A DNA stretch of 64,000 nucleotides from assembly GCF_000165735.1 (NCBI RefSeq), contig NZ_GL538208.1:420682-484681 (forward strand), in the 5' to 3' direction. Below are positions 55,387-62,810 of the stretch, piece by piece. The notes under the pieces are model-generated. The model searched no databases and was not told the origin of the DNA. It worked only from the letters and a program-made list of their open reading frames with translations. Source of the stretch: Megasphaera micronuciformis F0359. Lineage in GTDB: Bacteria > Bacillota > Negativicutes > Veillonellales > Megasphaeraceae. Positions within the stretch are counted from its first letter, which is position 1. Every line of letters begins with the position of its first letter. Both the position numbers and the translations under genes were made by a program.

Positions 55387-55671
55387 ATGTTCAAATTTGA
55401 TTTACAGCTGTTTGCTCATAAAAAGGGTGTCGGCAGTACGCGTAACGGTCGTGACAGCGAATCCAAACGTCTTGGCGTCAAATTACACGACGGCGTTGTC
55501 TGCAAGGCAGGCAATATCCTCGTTCGCCAACGCGGTACGCACTTCCATCCCGGCACGAATGTCGGTATCGGCAAAGATGATACATTATTTGCAAAAGTTG
55601 CAGGCAAGGTTGCATATGAACGTGCCGGCCGTTATAATCGCAAGGTAAGCGTATATCCGGTAGAAGCATAA
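55387..55671 (+). CDS. rpmA: 50S ribosomal protein L27 with cleavable N-terminal extension
   Basis: A 94-residue L27. The first residues [10 protein letters not shown] precede [15 protein letters not shown], the true start of mature L27. The block FDLQLFA followed by HKKG matches the Prp cleavage motif, so residues 1-10 are probably removed, exposing the tail that reaches into the peptidyl-transferase centre. The ATG at 55387 lies six bases after GGGAGGTG; an in-frame GTG nine bases upstream overlaps that site. Confidence 0.96.
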   Translation: MFKFDLQLFAHKKGVGSTRNGRDSESKRLGVKLHDGVVCKAGNILVRQRGTHFHPGTNVGIGKDDTLFAKVAGKVAYERAGRYNRKVSVYPVEA

Positions 55672-55682
55672 GGATATAAGAT

Positions 55683-55717
55683 AAAACTCCTTACAGTTAT
55701 TGTAAGGAGTTTTTTTA
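55683..55717 (+). terminator. Intrinsic terminator of the rplU operon
   Basis: Thirteen-base stem (55683-55695 with 55701-55713) followed by TTTT. Confidence 0.9.
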
Positions 55718-55760
55718 TGTAAATTCATGAAATTTGAATATAGTCAATAAAAAAAGTTTG

Positions 55761-55769
55761 TGATATACT
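55761..55769 (+). promoter_or_regulatory. Extended -10 promoter of the ECF gene
   Basis: TGATATACT (55761-55769), an extended -10 element about 128 bases before the gene, giving a long leader. Confidence 0.5.
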
Positions 55770-55817
55770 GAACGTATCGTAAAAAAGATTGGCTTTCACT
55801 ACGGGTATTATCAAAAC

Positions 55818-55870
55818 GAGATACACCGAAAGGACGGTCTTTATTACGATCAATAAACGACTTGTATCTC
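55818..55870 (+). promoter_or_regulatory. Three-way-junction leader RNA upstream of the ECF S component
   Basis: GAGATACA (55818-55825) pairs perfectly with TGTATCTC (55863-55870). Between them lie a short hairpin CCG/CGG with loop AAAGGA (55826-55837) and a longer one, TTTATT (55840-55845) with AATAAA (55852-55857), extended by GTC/GAC. The whole is a compact three-way junction ending 17 bases before the ribosome site. I could not match it to a riboswitch class known to me. Confidence 0.45.
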
Positions 55871-55897
55871 AATAGAGAGCGAGAACGGAGGATGAAA

Positions 55898-56527
55898 ATG
55901 GAAAAAGTTACGACCATGTCCGGGCGGCAAAGCTTTATGAATGTACGGCAGTTGACTATTGCCGGTCTGTTAACGGCTGTGACCGTTTTTTTAGGTGTCA
56001 CAGGTTACGGTTTTATCCCCTTAGGTTTTATGAATGCCACCATATTGCATGTGCCGACCATTATAGCGGCTCTTACGGGGGGGCGAAGAGTCGGCATGAC
56101 TGTAGGTTTTATGTTCGGCGTCTTTTCTTTTGTTCAGACCTTGCGGGCACCGGCAATGTTAATGCTTTTTGCCGTACAGACAAGTATCGTATATGATGCG
56201 GCTATCTGTATTGTGCCGCGTGTTTTATTGGGCCTTATTGCCTATGAAGTGTATGAGTTGGCGGGAAAAAGAGGTCTGTCCCTTTATACCAGGACGGCTC
56301 TAACGGCTGTAATTGCTACGGTTTGCCATACAGTTCTATTTTTGGGAATGTATACACTTCTCGTCGGCTCCGCTTTTGCAGAAGCACAGCAAATTCCCTT
56401 TACCAATGTCATTAATTTGATGATCGGCATTACGCTTACTAACGGAATTCCCGAAGCGATTGTCTGCGGGCTTATCGTAACTCCTGTAGTAACGGCATTG
56501 CGTAAGTCCGGTATTGTACGTTCATAA
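55898..56527 (+). CDS. ECF transporter S component
   Basis: A 209-residue membrane protein with five to six hydrophobic helices, the substrate-binding subunit of an energy-coupling-factor vitamin transporter. The first helix begins RQLTIAGLLTAVTVFLGVTGYGFIP near residue 18, and HVPTIIAALTGGRRVGMTVGFMFGVFSF follows near residue 52; ECF S proteins share a shared ATPase/T module encoded elsewhere. The vitamin cannot be named from sequence alone. The ATG at 55898 is six bases from CGGAGG; another ATG two codons earlier abuts that site. Confidence 0.82.
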   Translation: MEKVTTMSGRQSFMNVRQLTIAGLLTAVTVFLGVTGYGFIPLGFMNATILHVPTIIAALTGGRRVGMTVGFMFGVFSFVQTLRAPAMLMLFAVQTSIVYDAAICIVPRVLLGLIAYEVYELAGKRGLSLYTRTALTAVIATVCHTVLFLGMYTLLVGSAFAEAQQIPFTNVINLMIGITLTNGIPEAIVCGLIVTPVVTALRKSGIVRS

Positions 56528-56554
56528 AAAATACCGCCTTCGGGCGGTATTTTT
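56527..56554 (+). terminator. Intrinsic terminator of the ECF gene
   Basis: An ATACCGCC/GGCGGTAT stem closed by a TTCG tetraloop (56539-56542), flanked by A and T runs. Confidence 0.9.
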
Positions 56555-56579
56555 CACGGAAGCGGAGGGAGATGACGGA

Positions 56580-56954
56580 GTGGAAGTATTTGTCAATAAT
56601 GAACGAAGAGAGCTGAAGGTAACGGACGTATTGACGGGAAAAGACTATGCAGCCGCTCTTATCTGCAGTGACCAGGTAGTGGATACGGATGAATATAATC
56701 GATTTGTTATGACTGAAACAGAGTATAATCGATGGAAAAATCTGTTAACCGTTTTACAGGAGTCTGAAGACTTGCGCCCCGACTTGATTCAGGCTGTAGG
56801 TAAGGAAAAGTTGGATAACTATATTTTTGAAGAAACGAAGTACCTTACTCAAGCTTCTTTGGTTATAAAGGAAGAAAATATCAGTTTAAAATTGCTAAAA
56901 AAAGCTTTACATGAAAAAAATTCGGTGTGGTTAAAGGAAAACGGTTTTGTCTAA
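56580..56954 (+). CDS. Hypothetical protein
   Basis: A 124-residue charged protein without membrane segment, starting at GTG eight bases after GGAGGGAG. Sequence includes VEVFVNNERRELKVTD, DTDEYNRFVMTETEYNRW and a helical C-terminus ending LKKALHEKNSVWLKENGFV. I do not recognise a family. The open frame extends upstream through the ECF terminator, so the GTG is the sensible start. It is followed by the first AT-rich patch of the accessory region. Confidence 0.6.
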   Translation: MEVFVNNERRELKVTDVLTGKDYAAALICSDQVVDTDEYNRFVMTETEYNRWKNLLTVLQESEDLRPDLIQAVGKEKLDNYIFEETKYLTQASLVIKEENISLKLLKKALHEKNSVWLKENGFV

Positions 56955-56976
56955 TTCCGAGAATCAATCTGAAATG

Positions 56977-57008
56977 AAAAAGAATGCTGATAATTCAACA
57001 TTCTTTTT
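56977..57008 (+). terminator. Intrinsic terminator of the hypothetical gene
   Basis: AAAAAGAATG (56977-56986) with CATTCTTTTT (56999-57008). Confidence 0.65.
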
Positions 57009-57175
57009 AAGTATTATTTGCAAAAAACAAGATATTTTGTCTGTTTAGCTACCAAAAAGATACCATAGCATCTTGTCGTGTATATACTAGTGAAACGCAT
57101 TTGAAATACCAGTTAGCAACTCTTGCGAGTTTTCCCTATTTATTGTTCGCAATATAAATTGAAAATAGTCATGAA

Positions 57176-57210
57176 AAAGACGATAAATATTTTATTTCTA
57201 TCGTCTTTAA
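57176..57210. terminator. Hairpin at the end of the SAP/DUF6434 gene
   Basis: AAAAGACGATA (57176-57186) pairs with TATCGTCTTT (57199-57208). It is near the 3' end of the minus-strand gene and flanked by A and T runs, so it may end that transcript. Confidence 0.55.
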
Positions 57211-57244
57211 TATTTTATATTCCGTTCGACAAACTTGAAGTTGT

Positions 57245-57862
57245 TTACTTACAGTACTCTTCTATTTTGTAGCTATATTCTTTTAGAAGTCTCCGTGAAT
57301 AAATTTTTTTATTTTTTGAATCTCTAACTTCTTTCCAAAGGATAGCCGCAACTTTTAACTTGTTGGAGTAATGATTGCTAAATTCATCTGCACAAAAGTC
57401 TTTTAGAAATTGATTCCATTGGCAAGCTGAATTATCATACTTGGCGTAGTCTGACTCTCCATAGTATATTTTAATCATATCTTGGATTGTAAAATTTATG
57501 TTGTTTTCCCGTTTTACTTTTCGCCAAGCTGTTGCCATATCAGCATTAAATTTAAACGGATTAACACCTGTTACAGCTGAAAAATAATCACGAAATTTCT
57601 GATTAAAGGAAAACCCACATTCAAGTAATGATGTATTTAGGGTTATTATTTCGGTTTGATTTTTGTTTCTTTTCCTCAAAAATTTTTCTACTCTATTTCC
57701 CTTAAAATATTGTTCTATAATATGATTTAATTCTTTTTTTGTACATCTGTATTCTAATCCAAGGTACTTACAAATTTGTGAAAGCTCTTCTCGATACCAG
57801 TAGTATCTGTTAAATTCTTCAAATGATTTTATATCTCTAAAATCAGGTCTATTTTCTTCCAA
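57245..57862 (-). CDS. SAP domain and DUF6434 protein
   Basis: A 205-residue protein. Residues 12-52 (SFEEFNRYYWYREELSQICKYLG, then CTKKELNHIIEQYFKG) form a SAP-like helix-turn-helix, a possible nucleic-acid-binding module. The rest matches DUF6434 as I remember it (FTIQDMIKIYYGESDYAKYD, QWNQFLKDFCADEF, KVAAILWKEVRDSKNKKIYSRRLL). The function is unknown. It starts at TTG behind GAGGTGAG, is clearly AT-richer than neighbours and sits alone in an AT-rich patch, which suggests acquired DNA. Confidence 0.7.
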   Translation of the reverse strand: MEENRPDFRDIKSFEEFNRYYWYREELSQICKYLGLEYRCTKKELNHIIEQYFKGNRVEKFLRKRNKNQTEIITLNTSLLECGFSFNQKFRDYFSAVTGVNPFKFNADMATAWRKVKRENNINFTIQDMIKIYYGESDYAKYDNSACQWNQFLKDFCADEFSNHYSNKLKVAAILWKEVRDSKNKKIYSRRLLKEYSYKIEEYCK

Positions 57863-57939
57863 ATGCTCACCTCTACAACTCCAAATTTATCTTATTATAC
57901 CCAAAATACCCGTGCCACATAAAGCTATAACAGAAAATA

Positions 57940-58047
57940 TTACAATCTTGTAATTACTGTATTTCTATTAAGCTTAACTTTGCCTTTTCTCTTGATATAG
58001 TCTTCAATATCAAACACATTCTTTTTATCTAAATCTTCAAGCAACTT
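57940..58047 (-). pseudogene. Remnant of an AT-rich gene
   Basis: On the minus strand a frame of 35 codons, free of stops, reads KLLEDLDKKNVFDIEDYIKR and continues KGKVKLNRNTVITRL to a TAA at 57940-57942. The composition is gene-like, but there is no ribosome site or normal start, and a stop lies just upstream, in a frame that also reads KQDLLN. This looks like the tail of a lost gene, perhaps left by an accessory insertion. No family is recognised. Confidence 0.35.
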
Positions 58048-58096
58048 CTAATTGAGTAAATCCTGTTTCTAATAGGGGGCATTTCGGTTATTCCCT

Positions 58097-58125
58097 TTTA
58101 CAGTTTTGTGTAAACATGGTATGCT
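58097..58125 (+). promoter_or_regulatory. Promoter of the polysaccharide deacetylase gene
   Basis: TTTACA (58097-58102), 17-base spacer and TATGCT (58120-58125) with a TGG extension. Confidence 0.65.
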
Positions 58126-58159
58126 ACATAAGTAAATCTACGGAGGGGAAGTTGAATCG

Positions 58160-59011
58160 GTGAAAAAAATATATGCTTGGGCTGTCGGTTTGGGATTGGC
58201 TTTTTTTGTTCTTTTTTTCGGAGTAATAGCTTATTGGTATTTTGCGTCGACGGACTATAAGCTGACAGGTGTACCTGTTCTCAATTATCACCAGGTAAAC
58301 AATAAATTTCATACGGTTTTGACAATGAAACCGGAAAACTTTGAAAAGCAGATTCGTTATCTGAGTGAAAACGGGTACCATGCATTGACTCTGGAAGAAT
58401 TTACGGACTATATGGACGGAAAGGGTGAATTACCCGACAAACCTGTTTTAATCACCTTTGATGACGGGTATGCGGATAATTACGAGTATGCCTACCCTAT
58501 TTTGAAGAAGTATAAAATGACGGGTACCATATTCCTTATTACGGATTTTGTCGGCCGTCCCGGATACTTGACATGGGAACAGGTAAAAGAAATGTCGGAT
58601 AACGGCATGGAGTTCGGCAGTCATACGCTCAGTCATAGACCGCTTGACAGTTTTGACCGAAACGGTATGAGACATGAATTGGTTGAATCGAAGAAGGCTG
58701 TTGAATGGAGATTGGGAAAGCCTTGCCTTTTTATTGCTTTTCCGGAAGGGAAGTTTACGGATACGGTTTTGGAAGAAACGCAAAATGCCGGTTATCGTTA
58801 CGGGTTTACCGTAGATACGGGACGTGTATTTCCTTGGGATGATCCGTACAATCTGGACCGCGTACCCTTTTTTGAAGGCCCCGTAAGTTTTGAACACTTT
58901 CGCTTCCGCTTAACGTTAAGTGCTTTCAGTGCTTTGTTATGGAAAAGCCATAAATTCTTCGATCATATGGAATTTACCAAGCCCTTGGCAAAGACTATTC
59001 CCGAACCGTAA
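58160..59011 (+). CDS. Polysaccharide deacetylase family protein
   Basis: A 283-residue NodB-type deacetylase with an N-terminal membrane anchor (residues 8-28). The NodB motifs are present: TFDDGYADN near residue 101 (metal aspartate), FGSHTLSHRPL near residue 153 (two histidines) and RYGFTVDTGRVFP near residue 213. It resembles PgdA/IcaB-like enzymes that remove acetyl groups from cell-wall or surface glycans; the substrate is unknown. Start is GTG with GGAGGGG eleven bases upstream. Confidence 0.88.
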   Translation: MKKIYAWAVGLGLAFFVLFFGVIAYWYFASTDYKLTGVPVLNYHQVNNKFHTVLTMKPENFEKQIRYLSENGYHALTLEEFTDYMDGKGELPDKPVLITFDDGYADNYEYAYPILKKYKMTGTIFLITDFVGRPGYLTWEQVKEMSDNGMEFGSHTLSHRPLDSFDRNGMRHELVESKKAVEWRLGKPCLFIAFPEGKFTDTVLEETQNAGYRYGFTVDTGRVFPWDDPYNLDRVPFFEGPVSFEHFRFRLTLSAFSALLWKSHKFFDHMEFTKPLAKTIPEP

Positions 59012-59033
59012 AATAAAGACTGCTAAAACAATC

Positions 59034-59075
59034 AGCCCCCGTCTTGACCGAAAAGGTTAGACGGGGGCTCTTATT
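59034..59075. terminator. Two-way terminator between deacetylase and flippase genes
   Basis: AGCCCCCGTCT (59034-59044) with AGACGGGGGCT (59059-59069), GC-rich, followed by CTTATT. Confidence 0.8.
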
Positions 59076-59085
59076 GTGCCATTAA

Positions 59086-60645
59086 TCAATTGTAGAAATA
59101 TTTGCCGAAGAACGGCAAGCTTTGTGCATCCGTTCGTGTAAGGCCTTTAGTCAGGACCATAAGACCGATGTACAGTGCGGAGCCGCATACGGTTGTAGTC
59201 AAGAGTTGTAAGAAAAGGCTTGATGTGACGGCCGTAGACATGTCGTATAGAAAATACATGAAGATACCCATAACAGCCGCAATAATCGTGTTTCTAAAGA
59301 CAACCTTAAAATCGAGAATATAGCCCGTATATTTGTAAATAAAAATGAGATTTAAGGCCGCAGCAACGCCGATATCGGCCGCAGTGGCGTAGGCGGCACC
59401 TGTAATTCCCAAGGACGGAACCGCGACGAGGAACCAGTTACACAGAACTTTGACGATGCAGGCTAAAAACATATTGATAACCGGTATTTTCGGTTTTTTC
59501 AGGCCTTGTAGTATGGCTGTCGTAATTTGATGCATACCTAAAAAACAGATGGCAACGGCAATAGCCTGAGTGGCATCTTTGGCAGCAGGGGCATTATAAA
59601 TGAAGGTTACGACCGGTTCAGCCAGGACATAGAGCATGACGCTGAACGGTATGGTTACCAAGAGAGCGATACGTGCAGCTCCCGCTGTACGATTGTAGAT
59701 TTCTTCTTTGTCTCCGAGCGTAAAGCTGTGACTAATGGCCGGGACCAGACTCATGGCCATGGCTGCTGTTAAGATGGTCGCCAAATTGATTAAAGGGACG
59801 GACATGCCTGTCAGATAACCGTAGAGTTCCGTAGCTTTATGTGTAGCAAAGCCGGCTACTTCCAAGCGATAAGGGACAATCATCAAGTCGAGGTTGGAAA
59901 CAACGGGAAGCATAATACTGGCCATGGAAATGGGAACTGCCAAAACGATGAGGCGTTTTAAAATGCTAACAACCGATTCCTTTTCTTCATCGGGAGATGT
60001 TTCAGGGAGAGAACGTTTTAACTTATAGTAGAAGTATAAGAGTACCAGCCAAGCGGAAATACCGCCCATAGCAGCACCCAAACTGGCACCGCCGGCTGCA
60101 TAATCGAGACCGTAGGGTAAGAGCAAGTAGGCAAAGGCCAGCATAGTCGCCACGCGCACAAGTTGTTCCACAATTTGTGATAAGGCCGTAGGCGTCATTT
60201 GCTGCCAGCCTTGCAGATAACCGCGGTAGCCGGCAATGACGGTAGTAAAGAAAATGGCAGGAACTAAAGCAATCAGCGAATAGTATGCACGACTGTCACG
60301 AATCAGATGGTATTCAATGAGAAGGGATGAAGCAAAGTAAACAATAATACTCAAGGCGACGGCTGCCGACATGAGTAGGGTGAGAGACACTCTAAAAACC
60401 CGCTTGGCGTTGCCGTAGTCTTTGCGAGCCGCTTTTTCGGCCGTAATAATGGAGATGGCAATAGGGATACCGGCGCTGGAAATTTCCAGTGCCAGCAGAT
60501 AAATGGGAAAGGCCATTTGGTAGATGCCGATTCCTTCGCCGCCGAGAATACGCGACAGAATAATCCAGTTGACACTGCCGATAGCTTTGACGACAAAGCC
60601 TGATAAAGTGAGGATCAGTGTACCGGAAACAAATTTATTTGCCAT
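59086..60645 (-). CDS. MOP-superfamily polysaccharide/lipid II flippase (SpoVB/YtgP type)
   Basis: A 519-residue inner-membrane flippase with about 14 hydrophobic segments. The N-terminus GTLILTLSGFVVKAIGSVNWIILSRILGGEG-like (residues 8-38) and FTTVIAGYRGYLQGWQQMTPTALSQIVEQLVR-type block near residue 133 are typical of the SpoVB/YtgP/MurJ-like group that moves lipid-linked cell-wall precursors. No sporulation role should be inferred. AGAGGA precedes the ATG. It is convergent with the polysaccharide deacetylase, another envelope gene. Confidence 0.86.
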   Translation of the reverse strand: MANKFVSGTLILTLSGFVVKAIGSVNWIILSRILGGEGIGIYQMAFPIYLLALEISSAGIPIAISIITAEKAARKDYGNAKRVFRVSLTLLMSAAVALSIIVYFASSLLIEYHLIRDSRAYYSLIALVPAIFFTTVIAGYRGYLQGWQQMTPTALSQIVEQLVRVATMLAFAYLLLPYGLDYAAGGASLGAAMGGISAWLVLLYFYYKLKRSLPETSPDEEKESVVSILKRLIVLAVPISMASIMLPVVSNLDLMIVPYRLEVAGFATHKATELYGYLTGMSVPLINLATILTAAMAMSLVPAISHSFTLGDKEEIYNRTAGAARIALLVTIPFSVMLYVLAEPVVTFIYNAPAAKDATQAIAVAICFLGMHQITTAILQGLKKPKIPVINMFLACIVKVLCNWFLVAVPSLGITGAAYATAADIGVAAALNLIFIYKYTGYILDFKVVFRNTIIAAVMGIFMYFLYDMSTAVTSSLFLQLLTTTVCGSALYIGLMVLTKGLTRTDAQSLPFFGKYFYN

Positions 60646-61006
60646 AATTTCCTCTTTTCAACATAATTTATATATAGAGAGATCCTAATCGTTTAATAAA
60701 ATAACAATTTATTCTAGCATATCTGAAATGGGGCTACAAGCAATGACCGCATCTATACAGACGGTGACGACTATTGTTGTTATAAGTGAAAGGAAAGTAT
60801 GCGTTTAATAGCAGATAGGTATCGATTTTTCCTTTACAAAAGTTTGTGAAAAATAGTATTATTTATATAACTTGAACGCATGATATAAGAATAAGTATGT
60901 AGTTTGAGTCATAGGAAAACGGTAAAACTTACATATTTTTAAGAAAACACCCTGATATTGTTATGGAAATATAGGATGGGACATAAAAATAAAAGGAGTG
61001 AAGGCT
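60646..61006. other. Intergenic region before the hydrogenase gene
   Basis: 361 bases, AT-rich. It holds an imperfect dyad TTTACAAA (60833-60840) and TTTGTGAAA (60843-60851) and an extended -10 box TGATATAAG (60881-60889), about 118 bases before the hydrogenase start. No gene is seen; nothing convincing for the divergent flippase promoter beyond general AT-richness. Confidence 0.45.
60881..60889 (+). promoter_or_regulatory. Candidate promoter of the hydrogenase gene
   Basis: TGATATAAG, an extended -10 element close to consensus. No good -35 box. Confidence 0.4.
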
Positions 61007-62455
61007 GTGGAAGGCTTTGAATCAAAATATAAATTTTATGATAAACGGGTGCCTATTGCCGATGATAATCCGGCTGTGCATTTTGATGAAACAAAGTGTA
61101 AGAACTGCACCTTGTGTCGTAGAGCTTGTGAAACAACGCAGACCGTTCTCGATTATTATTCCCTGGAACGCACGGGAGATGTACCTGTTTGTGTTCATTG
61201 CGGCCAATGTGCCAATGCATGTCCCTTCGGTGCTATGATGGAAGTAGATGATACGAATCTTGTAAAAGCGGCAATTGCCGATCCTGATAAGGTTGTCGTT
61301 TTTCAGACAGCCCCGGCTGTGCGTGTTGCCATAGCGGAAGAATTCGGAGCTGAGGCCGGTACCTTTGCACAGGGGAAAATGATTTCAGCATTGAGAGCTC
61401 TCGGCGGAGACTATGTTTTCGATACCAATTTCGGTGCCGATATGACGATAATGGAAGAAACCAGTGAATTGGTACGGCGTATTACGACGGGAAATTTTGC
61501 CATGCCGCAGTTTACGAGTTGTTGTCCTGCTTGGGTAGAATTTGCCGAAACATTTTATGCCGAATACATTCCTCATTTATCATCGGCTAAGAGTCCCATA
61601 TTAATGCAAAATACGACGGAAAAAATCTGGTTTGCTGAAAAAGCGGGGATAGATCCCAAAAAAATGGTAACCGTATGCGTTACTCCCTGCACGGCGAAAA
61701 AGGCGGAAATTAAGAGGAAAGAATTAAATGCCGCAGCCGAATATTGGCATATTGACGGCTTGAAGGATTCGGATATTTGTATTACGACGCGGGAACTTGC
61801 CAGATGGTTAAAGGCGGAAAATATCGACTTCAACACGTTGGATGACGGGATTTTCGACTCTCATTTAGGCGAAGCTTCCGGTGGAGGTATTATTTTCGGC
61901 AGTACGGGCGGTGTTATGGAATCGGCCTTGCGCTCGGCTTATTATTTCTATACGGGAAAACCTATGCCGGCTGAATATATTCCTTATGAACCGGTAAGAG
62001 GTCTTGACGGTGTCAAAGAAGCGACTATTGATTTTTCCGGGATTTCCCTGCATGTTGCCGTCGTCAGCGGACTTGGGAATGCTCGTCGTTTTTTGGATAA
62101 AATTATGGCCGACGGTACGTTTAAGGACTATACTTTTATTGAATTTATGGCTTGTCAGGGCGGCTGTATTAACGGTGGCGGTCAGCCTAAGGTGAAGATG
62201 CCCTTAGTGCAAAAAACGAATCAGGCGCGTATGAACTCCTTATACAAACGAGATTCGGAAGTGTCGATTAAGGCAGCGTGGGAAAATCCGGAAATTCAAG
62301 AACTGTACAGTGATTTCTACGGACAACCTTTATCCGAAAGGTCTGAAAAATATATTCATACCTTCTTTGAAGATAAGTCGGGGAATTTGGGGGAAGGCGG
62401 GGCCGTAACCCCGCAGACCAATCCGTTGTCGCCGAAATATAAACCGATAGAATAA
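61007..62455 (+). CDS. Monomeric [FeFe] hydrogenase
   Basis: A 482-residue group A [FeFe] hydrogenase, producing or consuming H2 with ferredoxin or flavodoxin. Two [4Fe-4S] ferredoxin clusters lie at residues about 32-75 (CKNCTLCRRAC and CVHCGQCANACPFGA). The H-cluster motifs are complete: TSCCPAW (C172), TPCTAKKAE (C228) and MACQGGCINGGG (C383, C387). It lacks the extra N-terminal domains of the clostridial form, as in Megasphaera elsdenii. AAAGGAG eight bases before the GTG at 61007 sets the start. Confidence 0.95.
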   Translation: MEGFESKYKFYDKRVPIADDNPAVHFDETKCKNCTLCRRACETTQTVLDYYSLERTGDVPVCVHCGQCANACPFGAMMEVDDTNLVKAAIADPDKVVVFQTAPAVRVAIAEEFGAEAGTFAQGKMISALRALGGDYVFDTNFGADMTIMEETSELVRRITTGNFAMPQFTSCCPAWVEFAETFYAEYIPHLSSAKSPILMQNTTEKIWFAEKAGIDPKKMVTVCVTPCTAKKAEIKRKELNAAAEYWHIDGLKDSDICITTRELARWLKAENIDFNTLDDGIFDSHLGEASGGGIIFGSTGGVMESALRSAYYFYTGKPMPAEYIPYEPVRGLDGVKEATIDFSGISLHVAVVSGLGNARRFLDKIMADGTFKDYTFIEFMACQGGCINGGGQPKVKMPLVQKTNQARMNSLYKRDSEVSIKAAWENPEIQELYSDFYGQPLSERSEKYIHTFFEDKSGNLGEGGAVTPQTNPLSPKYKPIE

Positions 62456-62476
62456 AATTATAAATATTAAGTAAGG

Positions 62477-62520
62477 AAGTCGTTGTAGATGTGGAAGTCG
62501 TCTTTACAGCGACTTTTTTA
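62477..62520 (+). terminator. Intrinsic terminator of the hydrogenase gene
   Basis: AAGTCGTTG (62477-62485) with CAGCGACTT (62507-62515), one T-G pair, and a T-run. Confidence 0.7.
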
Positions 62521-62657
62521 CAGTTTATGGACATTATACAACGGTAAACTACAATGTTTTAAGTGCTTTAAGCTGTCTGATATGATAAAAAGAGATAGAT
62601 ATTCATGTAGCCATTGATAATAAACATTACAAAAAGGATAATTATAAAATCTTTCTA

Positions 62658-62686
62658 TTGCATTGTAATGTGAAAAGAAGTACAAT
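62658..62686 (+). promoter_or_regulatory. Promoter of bcd with overlapping dyad
   Basis: TTGCAT (62658-62663), 17-base spacer, TACAAT (62681-62686). The spacer carries the right arm TTGTAATGT (62663-62671) of an inverted repeat whose left arm ACATTACAA is at 62624-62632. The dyad could be an operator. Confidence 0.6.
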
Positions 62687-62810
62687 CTATATAAAGAAAA
62701 CAGGTAAGAAGTATTCTTTTTATTCATGCTTTAGGCTTTCTTTAAGTAATCTTTATATTAAAGATTGCAACTTATTATCTATTATTATCATTGAAGGAGT
62801 GTGGCAAACA

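Larger units (their letters stand above)
62456..62810. other. Intergenic region before bcd
   Basis: 355 bases. Besides the hydrogenase terminator it holds a dyad (62624-62632 and 62663-62671), the bcd promoter (62658-62686), and a 5'-UTR hairpin AATCTTTA (62748-62755) with TAAAGATT (62759-62766). No gene is seen. Confidence 0.5.

Noticed and set aside
56973-57050. Possible 25-residue peptide gene starting ATGAAAAAGAAT
   Set aside because: It overlaps an intrinsic terminator, has no ribosome site and no gene-like features.
57061-57160. Possible CRISPR-like repeat near ACTCTTGCGAGTTTT
   Set aside because: Only one copy is present and no spacer-repeat pattern follows; it is just a small hairpin.
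59086-60645. Evidence for sporulation from the SpoVB-like protein
   Set aside because: Members of this flippase group occur in non-spore-formers; no other sporulation gene is in the window.
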